Shown piece after piece: positions 27,694-38,025 of a stretch of DNA of 64,000 nucleotides (position 1 is its first letter; every line of letters begins with the position of its first letter). The notes beneath the pieces are model-generated. The model was not told the DNA's origin and ran no database searches. It saw only the letters and a program-made list of their open reading frames with translations. Source of the DNA: Sphingomonadales bacterium (GTDB lineage Bacteria > Pseudomonadota > Alphaproteobacteria > Sphingomonadales > Sphingomonadaceae); NCBI GenBank assembly GCA_027488785.1, contig JAIYAY010000025.1, forward strand, positions 62,001-126,000. Direction: 5' to 3'. A program made the translations under genes and the position numbers.

Positions 27694-28818
27694 TTAAGCG
27701 GCTGAGGCCATCTCCACCGCCAGAGTTTCTTCGATCCAGCCGCCGCCAAGCACACGATCACCGTCGTATAATACGGCCGCCTGCCCCGGCGCTACCCCAT
27801 ATTCGGGCGTGTCAAAACGAAGCCATTCACCATCCAAGCGCGCAGGCACGGGACGCGACATAGACCGCACCTTTGCCATTACTGAACGGTTGCCAATATC
27901 GGTGAGCCAGTTGGCATCGATGATCCGCGCGGCGGGGACGGCAAGCGCCGCGCGCGGCCCGACAATCACGCGCTGCGTCGCGGCATCCAAACGGATAACA
28001 TATAAAGGCACAGGCTGCCCGCCAACTTCAAGCCCTTTGCGTTGCCCAACGGTATAATGGATCAGGCCCTTATGCTGGCCAAGGATGCGGCCATCCAAAT
28101 GGACAATGTCCCCACCAATTTCTGCATCAGGGCGAATTTTTCGGACAACGCTGGCATAATCACCATCGGGTACAAAACAGATATCCTGACTATCGGGCTT
28201 CATCGCCACGATTAACCCCATTTCCTGCGCAATGGCCCGCACATGCGGTTTGGGCATGCCGCCTAAGGGAAAGCGGAGATAGTCCAATTGCTCTTGTGTG
28301 GTCGCAAATAGAAAATAGCTTTGGTCGCGTGCCGGGTCAGCCGCGCGATGTAGTTCGGCGCCGGCCGGCCCTTCGACGCGGCGGACATAATGGCCGGTGG
28401 CAAGGCAATCCGCCCCCAATTCCCGCGCGAGACGGAACAGATCGGTGAATTTCACCCCCATATTGCAGCGCACGCACGGAATGGGCGTCCGGCCCGCCAT
28501 ATATTCATCGGCAAAATGGTCGATCACCGATTCGCGAAAGCGGCTTTCATGATCAAAAACATAATGCGCAATGCCAAGTTTATCGGCGACTGCGCGGGCG
28601 TCGCGTATGTCCTGCCCGGCGCAGCATGCTCCTGCCCGTTTTACGGCACTTCCATGATCATAAAGTTGTAAGGTCACGCCAATGGTTTCCGCGCCGGTGC
28701 GCGCAGCGAGCGCCGCAACAACGGAGGAATCAACGCCGCCCGACATCGCAACGACAATCCGCTTGCCTTTCAGATCAGGGCCCAGTTGGAAATCAGAATG
28801 ATAGATATCGTCGGTCAT
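27694..28818 (-). CDS. mnmA: tRNA-specific 2-thiouridylase MnmA
   Basis: 374-residue PP-loop enzyme that makes s2U34 in tRNA-Lys, -Glu and -Gln. PP-loop SGGVDSS (26-32); catalytic Cys115 in [11 protein letters not shown] and Cys214 in [10 protein letters not shown]-terminal OB-like domain. AGGAAGG lies 7 bases before the ATG. The upstream 287 bases to the divergent RND adaptor gene hold no further gene. Confidence 0.97.
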   Translation of the reverse strand: MTDDIYHSDFQLGPDLKGKRIVVAMSGGVDSSVVAALAARTGAETIGVTLQLYDHGSAVKRAGACCAGQDIRDARAVADKLGIAHYVFDHESRFRESVIDHFADEYMAGRTPIPCVRCNMGVKFTDLFRLARELGADCLATGHYVRRVEGPAGAELHRAADPARDQSYFLFATTQEQLDYLRFPLGGMPKPHVRAIAQEMGLIVAMKPDSQDICFVPDGDYASVVRKIRPDAEIGGDIVHLDGRILGQHKGLIHYTVGQRKGLEVGGQPVPLYVIRLDAATQRVIVGPRAALAVPAARIIDANWLTDIGNRSVMAKVRSMSRPVPARLDGEWLRFDTPEYGVAPGQAAVLYDGDRVLGGGWIEETLAVEMASAA

Positions 28819-29105
28819 GCGATTGCCTTCCTAGAAGCTTCGCGCATGAAATGCCAGTTTTCTGGATAGGTCCATATCATTGGAATAACCATTGCCGACG
28901 CCCTTATACGTTGTTTGTCGAAACATATAAGACATCAGTCTGTATTGTTGCGCGTCTGCAATCGGGTTATTCTATATGGCGATGTAGCTTTTAACCCTTT
29001 GTTGCTCTGCGGCTTGTGGACAGTGACTTATTTGGGTAATACAGCCATAATTTGAACAACATAAGGGAGTATACGCTCCCTGAAAATATTATGTGGAATT
29101 CCGGT

Positions 29106-30281
29106 ATGAATTACGAGACGACGATGAGCGCTGGGCTTGATGGTGAGATCCTGCAGGACGACCAGGATCGGAACCAGCGTCGGATCCGCATTGCAGCCAT
29201 CACCGTCGCGATACTGATTATAGCGGGAGCCGCTTATTATTTCTTCGGTAGCAGCAATACTGCGCCCACCGATGCGGACAAAGCTGGGCAGGCCCAGACG
29301 GTAACCGTCATGGCTCCGGGCCGTGATAATGTGGTGCGTGCGATTAACGCGACAGGCACCTTGGCCGCGCGTCGCGAAATTCCCGTTGGCGTCGTTGGCG
29401 AAGGCGGACGCGTGCTGCAAGTTTATGTCGATGCAGGCGATTGGGTTACGCAAGGCCAAGTTTTGGTGAGCGTTGACCGGTCGGTACAAACACAGCAAGC
29501 CGCCGCATTAGAGGCACAGACCAATGTCGCCCGTGCCGACCTACAGCTTGCCCAAAACGAACTCGACCGCGCGATGCAGTTGGTTGAGCGGGGTTTTGTT
29601 TCCAAGGCAGATGTTGAGCGCAAGACCGCCAACCGCGACGCCGCCCGCGCGCGGGTGAATGTCGCCAACGCGCAACTTGCCGAAACCCGTGCGCGCAATG
29701 CGCGTCTGGACGTCCGTGCGCCTGTGTCTGGCTATGTGCTGGAACGCAATGTGGAGACTGGACAAACTGTTTCCGCAGGCAGTGGCATATTGTTCCGCAT
29801 CGCCAAGGACGGCGAGTTGGAGTTACAGGCCAAGTTGAGCGAAGATGATTTGGCGCAGGTTACCGTCGGTATAACTGCATCTGTCACCCCTGTTGGTGTT
29901 GATCGGGTTTTTGAAGGCAATATCTGGCAGATTTCTCCGATGATCGACGCGCAGAGCCGTCAGGGCATGGCCCGCATTGCCTTGCCATTTGACAAGGCAT
30001 TGCGCCCTGGTGGATTTGCTTCTGTTGAAATCAAATCGGGCGAAATGAAAGCGCCTGTCCTACCGGAATCGGCGGTTCAAACCGGCCGCAATGGCAGCTT
30101 TGTGTATATTGTTGGCAAGAATAATAAGGTGCAGCAACGCCCTGTTAAGGTCGGGTCTGTCACCGCCAATGGCCTGATCATTGAAGAAGGCCTCAACGGC
30201 AGCGAACGTGTCGTTCTTTATGCTGGCGGCTTCCTTAACCCGGACGAAATGATCAATCCCAAACTGTTGAAAAAACAGTAA
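29106..30281 (+). CDS. RND efflux periplasmic adaptor (HlyD/AcrA family), first pair
   Basis: 391 residues from ATG 29106 (MNYETTMSAG), with GGAA shortly upstream; in-frame starts at 29091 (ATG) and 29052 (TTG) are alternatives. Membrane anchor (about 32-50, not a lipobox), lipoyl half (VDAGDWVTQGQVLVSVD), alpha-hairpin (about 120-190), second lipoyl half (DVRAPVSGYVLERNVETG), beta-barrel and membrane-proximal domains. Followed by its pump after 27 bases. Forms the periplasmic bridge of a tripartite efflux complex; outer-membrane channel not encoded here. The upstream region has a small AGACatcaGTCT dyad but no adjacent regulator gene. Confidence 0.92.
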   Translation: MNYETTMSAGLDGEILQDDQDRNQRRIRIAAITVAILIIAGAAYYFFGSSNTAPTDADKAGQAQTVTVMAPGRDNVVRAINATGTLAARREIPVGVVGEGGRVLQVYVDAGDWVTQGQVLVSVDRSVQTQQAAALEAQTNVARADLQLAQNELDRAMQLVERGFVSKADVERKTANRDAARARVNVANAQLAETRARNARLDVRAPVSGYVLERNVETGQTVSAGSGILFRIAKDGELELQAKLSEDDLAQVTVGITASVTPVGVDRVFEGNIWQISPMIDAQSRQGMARIALPFDKALRPGGFASVEIKSGEMKAPVLPESAVQTGRNGSFVYIVGKNNKVQQRPVKVGSVTANGLIIEEGLNGSERVVLYAGGFLNPDEMINPKLLKKQ

Positions 30282-30308
30282 GTCGTTGGGCCATTCGGGA
30301 TATAAATC

Positions 30309-33300
30309 ATGAATTTAAATAACATTTCTGCATGGTCCATCCGCAATCCGGTGGTGCCGATCGTCTTGTTCGTCGCGCTCACCATTGCCGGAATCATGTC
30401 GTTCCGAAACATGGATGTGCAGCTTGATCCCGATATTGAATTCCCGGTTGTGGTTGTCTCAATTTCACAACCCGGCGCTGCGCCGAGTGAAATCACCACC
30501 CAGATAACGCAAAAGGTCGAATCTGCGATCCGGAGCGTGCAAGGTGTGCGCAACATTGATGCCAGCTCGAGCGAAGGCAACACCACGATTAGCGCCGAAT
30601 TCGAAATTGGCGATGACATCAACGCCGCGGTCAGCGAAGTGAAAAACGCCGTCGACCAAATCCGCAGTGACTTGCCAGACGGCATATTGGAACCGCAGAT
30701 TTTCAAGGTTGCGACATCCAGCGACCCCATCGCCTATTTCGCGGTGGAAGCCAGCGATATGACGCTGGAACAATTGAGTTGGTTCGTGGACGATAGTGTT
30801 GCGCGGCGTTTGCTGTCGGTCGAAGGCATGGCTTCGGTTAGCCGCAATGGTGGCGTAAACCGCGAAATCCGTGTGGTTCTTGACCCTGCAAAGATGCAGT
30901 CATTGGGCGTGAGCGCGAGCCAGATTAACGCGGTTCTGCGTCAACAAAATATCAACGCTTCGGGCGGCCAATCGCAAATTGCCGGATCACGCCAGTCGGT
31001 ACGCGTGCTTGGCAACGCCACCGATGCCTTCGCGCTAAGCCAGACGCAAATCAGCTTAGGTGGTGGGCGCTCCATCAAACTGGCCGATGTGGCGCAAGTC
31101 ACAGATGGCTTTAGCGAACAACGCTCCATGGCCTTTTCTGGCGGTAAGCAAGTCGTCACCTTCGCCATGTCACGCGCCAAGGGCGCGTCCGACGTCACTG
31201 TTTTTGACGACGCGATGGTCAAAATCGCGGAAATCGAAAAAGAAAATCCCGGCGTAAAATTCATCACCTTGTTCAACAGCGTCGATTACACCAAGGGCCA
31301 GTATAAAAGCTCCATGGCCGCAATGATTGAAGGTGCCCTACTCGCCATCGTCGTCGTGTTTCTATTCCTGCGTGATTGGCGCGCAACGATTATCTCTGCG
31401 ATTGCTATTCCCTTGTCCGCCATTCCAACTTTCTGGTTCCTCGACCTTTTGGGCTTCACGCTCAACACCATGTCACTGCTCGCGCTTGGTCTTGTGGCTG
31501 GGGTTCTGGTCGATGACGCCATTGTGGAAATCGAAAACATCGTTCGACATATGCGGATGGGTAAATCGGCCTATCAGGCGTCGATTGATGCCGCTGATGA
31601 AATCGGCCTTGCGGTGGTTGCCACCACATTCTCAATTGTCGCGGTGTTCTTGCCCGTTGGCCTGATGCCGGGCGTTGCTGGGCAGTTTTTCAAGAATTTC
31701 GGTTTGACCGTCGTCGCCTCGGTTCTCATGAGCCTTGCGGTGGCGCGTATGATTACGCCAATGATCGCAGCCTATTTCCTGAAAGCCGACGGCATGGCTG
31801 ATCATGGCGAGGCGGGCTGGATTAACCGATATATGAAAATCCTGCGTTGGTCGCTAGGCCACCGCCGTTGGATGATGGGCATTGGCGCGCTGTCGCTCGT
31901 GCTGACAGTTGCATTGCTTTTCATCCTGCCAAAGCAATTCTTCCCCGATGGTAATACCGATTTCAGCCGCATACGCATTGAAATGGTGCCCGGCACGACG
32001 CTGGAACGCACAAGGGAAATCAGCAATGAGGCCGCTGCCATCGTCGAGAAGCAGCCTGAAGTAAGAACGGCATTGCAAAGTGTCCGTGAAGGCGGCGCCA
32101 GCATTTTCATCACCTTGCATGAAGATCGGGACCGGACCAGTCAGGAATTTGAAGAAGACCTGACCCCCTTGCTGACCAAAATCGCCGACGCCCGCGTGAC
32201 GTTTCAGGCCAATGGCCCAGACGGCGGCGGTGGCGGTTCTGGGCGTGACGTTTCAGTCATGTTGTCAGGATCAGATCCCAGAATGCTTGACCGGACAGCG
32301 GCAACGCTTGTCGAACAGATGAAGACGCTGCCCGAATTGCGCGCACCGCGTATCTCCGCGGATTTGCAGCGCCCCGAATTGATCATAACGCCGCGTAACG
32401 ACCTTGCGTCACAGCTTGGCGTTTCAACTATAGCACTCAGCCAAACAATCCGCGTTGCGACATTGGGTGACATTGACCAGAATAGCGCAAAATTCTCGCT
32501 GTCGGATCGTCAAATCCCGATCCGCGTGATGCTCGCCGAGGAATCGCGTCAGAATCTAGATGTCATCCGTAACCTACCGGTGCCATTGGCAAACGGCGGG
32601 TCTGTGCCCTTATCCCGCGTAGCGGACATAAGCTTTGGTGCTGGTCCGACATCTATCCAACGCCGTAACCAAAATTTCCGTATCTTTATCGGTGCGGATT
32701 TTGCGCCCGGTATCGTTGCGTCTGAAGCGGACAAGAAAATCAACAAGCTTCCTATCATGGAAAATCTGCCGACGGGCGTCTCACGCGCACCCTTTGGGGC
32801 CCAGGAATGGGAGGCGGAAATGCAGCGTGATTTCTTGGTCGCCTTGGTTTCCGGAACCTTGTTGGTGTTTGCGGTGCTGGTGCTTTTATACCATCGCTTC
32901 ATGTCACCTTTGGTCAACATGGGCTCGTTGCTGCTTGCGCCCTTGGGCGGATTGCTGGCGCTTGGCTTGGTTGGCCAGCCAATATCGATGCCGGTCTTCA
33001 TCGGAATATTGATGCTCTTTGGCATCGTTGCGAAAAACTCCATTTTGCTAATCGACTTCGCGATTGAGGAAATGGCGCGCGGCGTGCCGAAGTTTGAGGC
33101 GATTATGGAGGCGGGGCATAAGCGGGCACAGCCGATCGTTATGACCACCGTTGCCATGACCGCCGGCATGGTTCCCACCGCTTTGGCCTTGGGCGGCGAC
33201 GGCCAATGGCGTTCGCCCATGGGCACAGTCGTGATCGGTGGCCTGATCGTGTCGACCTTGCTGACCTTGCTGATTGTCCCTGCGGGTTTCAGCCTCGCCG

Positions 33301-33452
33301 ATGGTTTTGAAAAACGTGTTGGACCTTGGCTGCGCACGCGCTTGTTGACCTATGACCCCGACAAACATGGCGAGACTGTTGCCCAGCCCGCTAAGCCGAC
33401 GAACAACGCTCCCGGCAAAGGTGACTTGGGCGGGCTACAACCAGCAGAGTGA
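30309..33452 (+). CDS. RND efflux transporter permease (HAE1/AcrB family), first pair
   Basis: 1047-residue proton-driven inner-membrane pump. Twelve membrane segments in two repeats with two large periplasmic loops. The proton-relay aspartates in membrane segment 4 are Asp402-Asp403 (AGVLVDDAIVEIENI). Other family marks: VVVSISQPGAAPSEITTQIT in the porter domain and GIVAKNSILLIDF in the second half. C-terminal Pro/Ala/Gly-rich tail. Closer to the MdtB/MexK-like HAE1 branch than to AcrB (inferred from the short N-terminus and VQLDPDIEFP). Followed by an inverted-repeat cluster instead of a canonical terminator. Confidence 0.93.
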   Translation: MNLNNISAWSIRNPVVPIVLFVALTIAGIMSFRNMDVQLDPDIEFPVVVVSISQPGAAPSEITTQITQKVESAIRSVQGVRNIDASSSEGNTTISAEFEIGDDINAAVSEVKNAVDQIRSDLPDGILEPQIFKVATSSDPIAYFAVEASDMTLEQLSWFVDDSVARRLLSVEGMASVSRNGGVNREIRVVLDPAKMQSLGVSASQINAVLRQQNINASGGQSQIAGSRQSVRVLGNATDAFALSQTQISLGGGRSIKLADVAQVTDGFSEQRSMAFSGGKQVVTFAMSRAKGASDVTVFDDAMVKIAEIEKENPGVKFITLFNSVDYTKGQYKSSMAAMIEGALLAIVVVFLFLRDWRATIISAIAIPLSAIPTFWFLDLLGFTLNTMSLLALGLVAGVLVDDAIVEIENIVRHMRMGKSAYQASIDAADEIGLAVVATTFSIVAVFLPVGLMPGVAGQFFKNFGLTVVASVLMSLAVARMITPMIAAYFLKADGMADHGEAGWINRYMKILRWSLGHRRWMMGIGALSLVLTVALLFILPKQFFPDGNTDFSRIRIEMVPGTTLERTREISNEAAAIVEKQPEVRTALQSVREGGASIFITLHEDRDRTSQEFEEDLTPLLTKIADARVTFQANGPDGGGGGSGRDVSVMLSGSDPRMLDRTAATLVEQMKTLPELRAPRISADLQRPELIITPRNDLASQLGVSTIALSQTIRVATLGDIDQNSAKFSLSDRQIPIRVMLAEESRQNLDVIRNLPVPLANGGSVPLSRVADISFGAGPTSIQRRNQNFRIFIGADFAPGIVASEADKKINKLPIMENLPTGVSRAPFGAQEWEAEMQRDFLVALVSGTLLVFAVLVLLYHRFMSPLVNMGSLLLAPLGGLLALGLVGQPISMPVFIGILMLFGIVAKNSILLIDFAIEEMARGVPKFEAIMEAGHKRAQPIVMTTVAMTAGMVPTALALGGDGQWRSPMGTVVIGGLIVSTLLTLLIVPAGFSLADGFEKRVGPWLRTRLLTYDPDKHGETVAQPAKPTNNAPGKGDLGGLQPAE

Positions 33453-33477
33453 GTTTAGCCGGCTGCCTGCAAAACAT

Positions 33478-33610
33478 CGTCATCCTGAACTTGTTTCAGG
33501 ATCTATATCCCAATGCCGTCATCCTGAACTTGTTTCAGGATAACATGCGACGGTTGAGCGTTATCCTGAAACAAGTTCAGGATGACGAGGGGTGTTTGTT
33601 CAGGATGACG
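33478..33610. repeat. Cluster of dispersed TCATCCTGA-type repeats with a perfect 28-bp inverted pair
   Basis: Four units share GTCATCCTGAACTTGTTTCA (or its complement): 33478-33503 (forward), 33517-33544 (forward), 33560-33587 (reverse) and a partial reverse unit at 33598-33610. The second and third form a perfect 28-bp inverted repeat around a 15-base centre (33545-33559). Each unit is itself a dyad (ATCCTGA/TCAGGAT). Located between the RND pump and a DUF445 gene; probably stabilises or ends the pump transcript. A degenerate copy is at 14017-14109. Confidence 0.88.
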
Positions 33611-33692
33611 ATATTGTCGGACAGGCTTTTGTGAAACAAATTCCGGCCAACGATAGGTGGCGTTTTTTGCACATGCCATTAAGGTCAGCCGC

Positions 33693-34973
33693 GTGAAAGA
33701 TGTTAACCAGCTCAGCCTGTCAGAAAAAGCGCGCTATGCGGAGCGTGATGCCGAACTGCGGCGCATGCGGATTATCGCAACGGGGTTGCTGTTGTGCATG
33801 GCTGCCTTGTTCGTCTTCGGCAAATATATGGAAACCCGTTATGACGGCTATTGGGGCTTTTTAAGGGCCTTTGCCGAAGCGGGGATGATTGGTGGCCTCG
33901 CCGACTGGTTTGCCGTCACAGCGCTCTTCAGGCACCCTTTGGGCATACCCATTCCGCACACCGCGATCATTCCGAATAACAAGGAACGGCTTGGTCGCAC
34001 TTTGGCCAGCTTCCTGCGCACAAATTTCCTGACCACCAAGGTCGTGGCCCGCCGCGTGCAGCGTATGGATGTTGCCGGCGCGATGGGCAAGTTCCTGAGC
34101 GCGCCATCGGGCGGCGAAGGCCGGATGCGCATGGGTGCATCGCGCCTGATGGGGGATATCATCGCCGCGCTCGACGATGAACGATTGGGCGGCGTTGCCA
34201 AGGGCGCAATTCGCACGCAACTCGACAAGCTCGACATCGCGCCACTGCTGGGTCAGTTGCTAACGGCGATGATCCGCGAACGGCGACATATCCCTGTGCT
34301 CGACAGCATCATTAAATGGGCGTCGGCCACGCTGGAGGCCAATGAACACCTGATCCGCGATATGGTGGAGGAACGCGCCAACACCCTTATGCGCTGGACC
34401 GGATTGGACGACAAATTGGCCAATGCTATCGTCAATGGCCTCAACAAATTGCTGCATGACATGGCTGAAGACCCCGACCATCCATTGCGCGAAAAGGGCG
34501 AAGAGGGGCTCGCCAAGCTGGCCCATGACCTGCGCCATGATAAGGAGTTGCAAGCCAAGGTCGCGCATTGGAAGGGGCAGTTGTTGGAAAACCCCGCAAT
34601 GGGCAAATGGATCAACAGCCTCTGGGACCAAGGCCGTAATGGCCTGTTAATGGCCGCCCGTAACCCCGATGCCGCCTTGGCGGGCAGCTTTGGTGATGCG
34701 CTCATCAAGCTTGGCGGCAATTTGCAAGCGGACACGAGGCTGAAACACCAAATAAACCGCTTTGCCCGCCGCGCGATTGTCGGCACGACCGAGAATTATG
34801 GCGATAACATCGTCCGATTGGTGTCCGACACCGTCGCGCGCTGGGATGCATCAACCATCACGGATCGCGTCGAAAATGCCGTAGGCAGCGACCTTCAATT
34901 TATCCGCATTAACGGCACCTTAGTCGGCGGTCTGGCGGGGATCATCATCCACGCCGTCGGCTTGTTAATTTAA
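33693..34973 (+). CDS. DUF445 family membrane protein (YjiN-like)
   Basis: 426 residues. N-terminal membrane segment (about 26-43), then AEAGMIGGLADWFAVTALFRHPLGIPIPHTAIIP, the DUF445 signature (shown in parts: GGLADWFAVTALFRHP), a long helical middle, and a C-terminal hydrophobic segment (GTLVGGLAGIIIHAVGLLI). Function unknown; the fold implies inner-membrane anchoring at both ends. GTG at 33693 is chosen because AAGG lies 8 bases upstream; GTG at 33657 would add 12 residues. Single gene. Confidence 0.88.
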   Translation: MKDVNQLSLSEKARYAERDAELRRMRIIATGLLLCMAALFVFGKYMETRYDGYWGFLRAFAEAGMIGGLADWFAVTALFRHPLGIPIPHTAIIPNNKERLGRTLASFLRTNFLTTKVVARRVQRMDVAGAMGKFLSAPSGGEGRMRMGASRLMGDIIAALDDERLGGVAKGAIRTQLDKLDIAPLLGQLLTAMIRERRHIPVLDSIIKWASATLEANEHLIRDMVEERANTLMRWTGLDDKLANAIVNGLNKLLHDMAEDPDHPLREKGEEGLAKLAHDLRHDKELQAKVAHWKGQLLENPAMGKWINSLWDQGRNGLLMAARNPDAALAGSFGDALIKLGGNLQADTRLKHQINRFARRAIVGTTENYGDNIVRLVSDTVARWDASTITDRVENAVGSDLQFIRINGTLVGGLAGIIIHAVGLLI

Positions 34974-35027
34974 CCGCGCGCTAAGTCCGACATCATCTGC
35001 GCTTTGTCATTACGACAAGTCAGCAGC

Positions 35028-35861
35028 TTAGGCCGCTTTCCGTGCCGCCCCTACGCCGCGGTCCAGAAACGCGCGGATCGCCGATATGCTTTGCTCGACA
35101 TGGCTTAACAGGAACAAATGCCCGCCATTTTCGACCACGAACAATTCGCTATTCGGGATCAGGAAGTTCAAAAACTTACCGTTTGCTAGCGGAACAATCT
35201 GGTCATCATCGCCCATCATGATGAGCGTTTCGGTTTTCATAAATGGCAGAAACGGCGCACTGGTCCATCCCATCATCGCCATCAATTGATAGAAATATCC
35301 CGTTTTCGACGGCGGCTTGAGCCGGTTGATATGCTCCGATTTATTGCCGACGGCACCGCCATATAAAGTCTGGAAATGCTTCGCCATGAATTCGGGGTCG
35401 ATATAGCGGCGCGGGTCCGCCATTTTGGCGAGTGCCGCCGGATTGCCGGGCACCATCAACATGCCCGCGCTGGTCGCGACCAAGATAAGCTTGTTGGTGC
35501 GCGCACTGTTCTGAAGCGCAAATTGCTGCGCCATTGCCCCGCCCCAGCTCACGCCCATCACGTCCACGGTGGGCATGTCAAACCTGTCGAGCAACAATGC
35601 GGCAATTCGCGCCATCAGGATCGCGTTATAGGGCACTACCGGATCAGGCGACCCGCCAATGCCGGGCATGTCGAAAGTGATAAAATCGCGGTCATCGAGC
35701 AATTCAGCCATCGGCGCCATCGCCTCAATATTCGCGCCAATTCCATTGAAGAACAATATCGGAAGCTTAGTCGTCACCTTCGAAGCCCGCCAAACCGCCA
35801 CCCGCAATGTCCGCCCGTCAACGGTCTCCATGCTAAACTTGGGCGCGCGAGATTTGGTCAT
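35028..35861 (-). CDS. phaZ: Intracellular poly(3-hydroxyalkanoate) depolymerase, alpha/beta hydrolase
   Basis: 277-residue alpha/beta hydrolase, the length of the intracellular PHA depolymerase family found beside medium-chain PHA synthase genes. Nucleophile Ser105 in GVSWGG; acid residue in MMGDDDQIVP; His in ENGGHLFLL. Oxyanion-region motif FFNGIGANIE. Lies 92 bases downstream of phaC on the same strand, so it should mobilise the polymer phaC makes. The ATG at 35861 (MTKSRAPKFS) fits the family; an upstream frame of 32 residues is rejected. Confidence 0.85.
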   Translation of the reverse strand: MTKSRAPKFSMETVDGRTLRVAVWRASKVTTKLPILFFNGIGANIEAMAPMAELLDDRDFITFDMPGIGGSPDPVVPYNAILMARIAALLLDRFDMPTVDVMGVSWGGAMAQQFALQNSARTNKLILVATSAGMLMVPGNPAALAKMADPRRYIDPEFMAKHFQTLYGGAVGNKSEHINRLKPPSKTGYFYQLMAMMGWTSAPFLPFMKTETLIMMGDDDQIVPLANGKFLNFLIPNSELFVVENGGHLFLLSHVEQSISAIRAFLDRGVGAARKAA

Positions 35862-35953
35862 ATGCGTTCCTTTGGTCCCGCTTGGGACGTAGGGGTATGG
35901 TTTAACCAAACGACGGGGTGGTGCAAGCCAATTCCTATCCCGTCGTCTCCGAC

Positions 35954-37711
35954 TCACTCCAAAACATACAGGCCGGGCGCGGCTTCCATCGCTGGATGGA
36001 CCTTGCTCCCCAATGCCTTTGGAGCGGCGACTTCAACGCCAGACCGCGCGTGAAGCCACTCCATCCAATGTGGCCACCAGCTTCCGGCGACCTCTTCGCT
36101 GCCCTTCATCCATTCGGTAACATCGGCGGGGGTCTTGCCGTCGCTATGTTTCCAATATTTCGCCTTGGGGTTGCCCGGCGGGTTCAGGATCGCCTGCATA
36201 TGCCCTGCCTGGCTTAAGATGAATTCGACATTTTTGCTGCCGAACAATTGTGTGGAGCGATAGCAAGCCCCCCATGGCGTGATATGGTCGGTGGTCCCGC
36301 CCAGAACGAAAAGGTCGCCCGTCACCTTGGTCAGGTCCAACCTGTGTCCCGCAATGTCAAACGTGCCTGGTGCGGCATAGGCATTGGCCTCAAACAGCTC
36401 CAAAAAGTCGCCCATCAACGCCGATGACAGGTTGGTCGCATCCGCATTCCAGAACAGGATATCAAAGGCTGGCGGATCATCACCGAGCAGATAATTGTTA
36501 ATGACATAGTTCCAAATCAGGTCATTGGGCCGCAACCAGGCAAAGCCGCGGGCAAGGCTGCTGCCTTCAATCACGCCTTTCTTCGCCGCGCGTTGCCGCG
36601 CCAGCGCAATGCCATTGTGCGATACTAAGCTCGACGCCTCCGTATCACCAGGCTTGGGTTCCAACACGCACACCATCATGGTGATGGCATTGGCGCGGGT
36701 GTCGCCCATTGCCGCGAGTTTTGACAGCAAAACCGACATTGTCTGCCCGCCGGAGCATCCGCCAGAAATATTGACCTTATCTCTGCCGGTAATCTCACAC
36801 ACCACATCCAGCGCCTTGATGCAGCTTTCGATATATTCGGCCATGCCCCACACACCCATATCGTCGGTAGGGTTGCGCCACGAAATCATGAATGGCTGAA
36901 TTCCGTGGTCTGTCTGCCATTTGATAATCGATTTTTCAGGCGACAGATCATTGATATACATTTTGTTAATCTGCGGCGGAATGGTGAGCTGCGGCGTTGC
37001 GAACACTTTGTCGGTCGTGGGCGCATATTGGACCAGCTCAAAGCGTTCATCGCGATACACCACCGCGCCCTTTGCCGTTGCGACATTCTCGCCGAGCTTG
37101 AACGGCTTTTTGTTGACCTGGCTCACCATCATGTCGTTGTGAACCATATCATTATAAGCGTTTTTCAGGCCTTTCACGAGGCTGAGCCCGCCCGAATCCA
37201 CCAACCGCTTTTGCGCCGTCGGGTTCCCAATCAGGGTGTTGGTCGGCGACATCGCATCAATGATGATTTGCGAAATGAAATTTGCGCGGTCGCGCTCGAG
37301 CGCGTCGAGCTCCAAATCCTCAATATAGCTTTTAACGCCCTTTTGCACCGCGAGATAATATTGCGCGCCTGCCTTGAAAAACGGATTGAACGTCCATGCC
37401 GGGTCCATGAAGCGCTTGTCTTTGGGATCCGGTGCAAGGTCCGACTTTCCGGTCATAATCTTGACCACATCTTCGGAAAAACTGGTCGTTGCCTTCCATG
37501 CCTTGTCGGGATTGGTCGCCGTCTGGCGCAGCATTAGGCCAATCGCGCCAATAAAATCTTCCCGCGCCAATCCGGCCAGCGGGCCAAGCGCCATGGTGGC
37601 ATCATTGGCGGCATCAAAAGCGCCTGCGACACCTGAAAAAGGTGCGCCTTTCTTTTGCGATTTCTTTTTACCAGCCTTCGCGCTGCCGCCTGTCTCCGCC
37701 TTGCTCGCCAT
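35954..37711 (-). CDS. phaC: Poly(3-hydroxyalkanoate) synthase (PhaC)
   Basis: 585-residue PHA polymerase. Catalytic Cys319 in the lipase-like box GGCSGGQ, Asp475 in GTTDHITP and His504 in QAGHMQAI form the triad. The box and the PTNTLIGNP region are nearer the class II (medium-chain) type than class I, but substrate range cannot be settled from sequence. Lys/Ala-rich N-terminus. AGGAGG lies 6 bases before ATG 37711 (MASKAETG). First gene of a phaC-phaZ unit; phasin and phaD genes are not nearby. Confidence 0.93.
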   Translation of the reverse strand: MASKAETGGSAKAGKKKSQKKGAPFSGVAGAFDAANDATMALGPLAGLAREDFIGAIGLMLRQTATNPDKAWKATTSFSEDVVKIMTGKSDLAPDPKDKRFMDPAWTFNPFFKAGAQYYLAVQKGVKSYIEDLELDALERDRANFISQIIIDAMSPTNTLIGNPTAQKRLVDSGGLSLVKGLKNAYNDMVHNDMMVSQVNKKPFKLGENVATAKGAVVYRDERFELVQYAPTTDKVFATPQLTIPPQINKMYINDLSPEKSIIKWQTDHGIQPFMISWRNPTDDMGVWGMAEYIESCIKALDVVCEITGRDKVNISGGCSGGQTMSVLLSKLAAMGDTRANAITMMVCVLEPKPGDTEASSLVSHNGIALARQRAAKKGVIEGSSLARGFAWLRPNDLIWNYVINNYLLGDDPPAFDILFWNADATNLSSALMGDFLELFEANAYAAPGTFDIAGHRLDLTKVTGDLFVLGGTTDHITPWGACYRSTQLFGSKNVEFILSQAGHMQAILNPPGNPKAKYWKHSDGKTPADVTEWMKGSEEVAGSWWPHWMEWLHARSGVEVAAPKALGSKVHPAMEAAPGLYVLE

Positions 37712-38025
37712 GGTCGCCTCCTCTTTTCCCATCCGAAAGATTGCACGACATACGACCTGCGTCAAACATTCCGCACAATGTTAACAATTGCAAATAAACA
37801 TATCTGAACTGGAGACAAGCCACTGCGATGCTTAACATGCACAGGACGGAGCATTGTTGTGCCAAGCTTAGACAGGTAAAACAGCGCTGCGGCATTTCAA
37901 ATCGGATGAAGGATGTTCGCAAATGGCGTCCTCCTGCCGGATTTGGGTTCTGCACCTACAGCGTCTAAATGTCTGTTGGGGCACACCCAAAGTCGGCAGC
38001 CTCTTGCACAAACAAAAGTTGGATA
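37712..38025. other. Intergenic region between phaC and the beta-lactamase-fold gene (divergent)
   Basis: 314 bases that should hold both promoters. AT-rich patch at 37780-37810. I see no convincing promoter hexamers, gene, or strong dyad. Confidence 0.4.

Noticed and set aside
32549-33337. A 262-codon open frame on the minus strand inside the first RND pump
   Set aside because: Antisense to conserved pump sequence; Ser/Pro/Lys-rich shadow without motif.
33478-33610. CRISPR array
   Set aside because: Repeats are few, in both orientations, with unequal spacing and no cas genes; they fit an inverted REP-like cluster.
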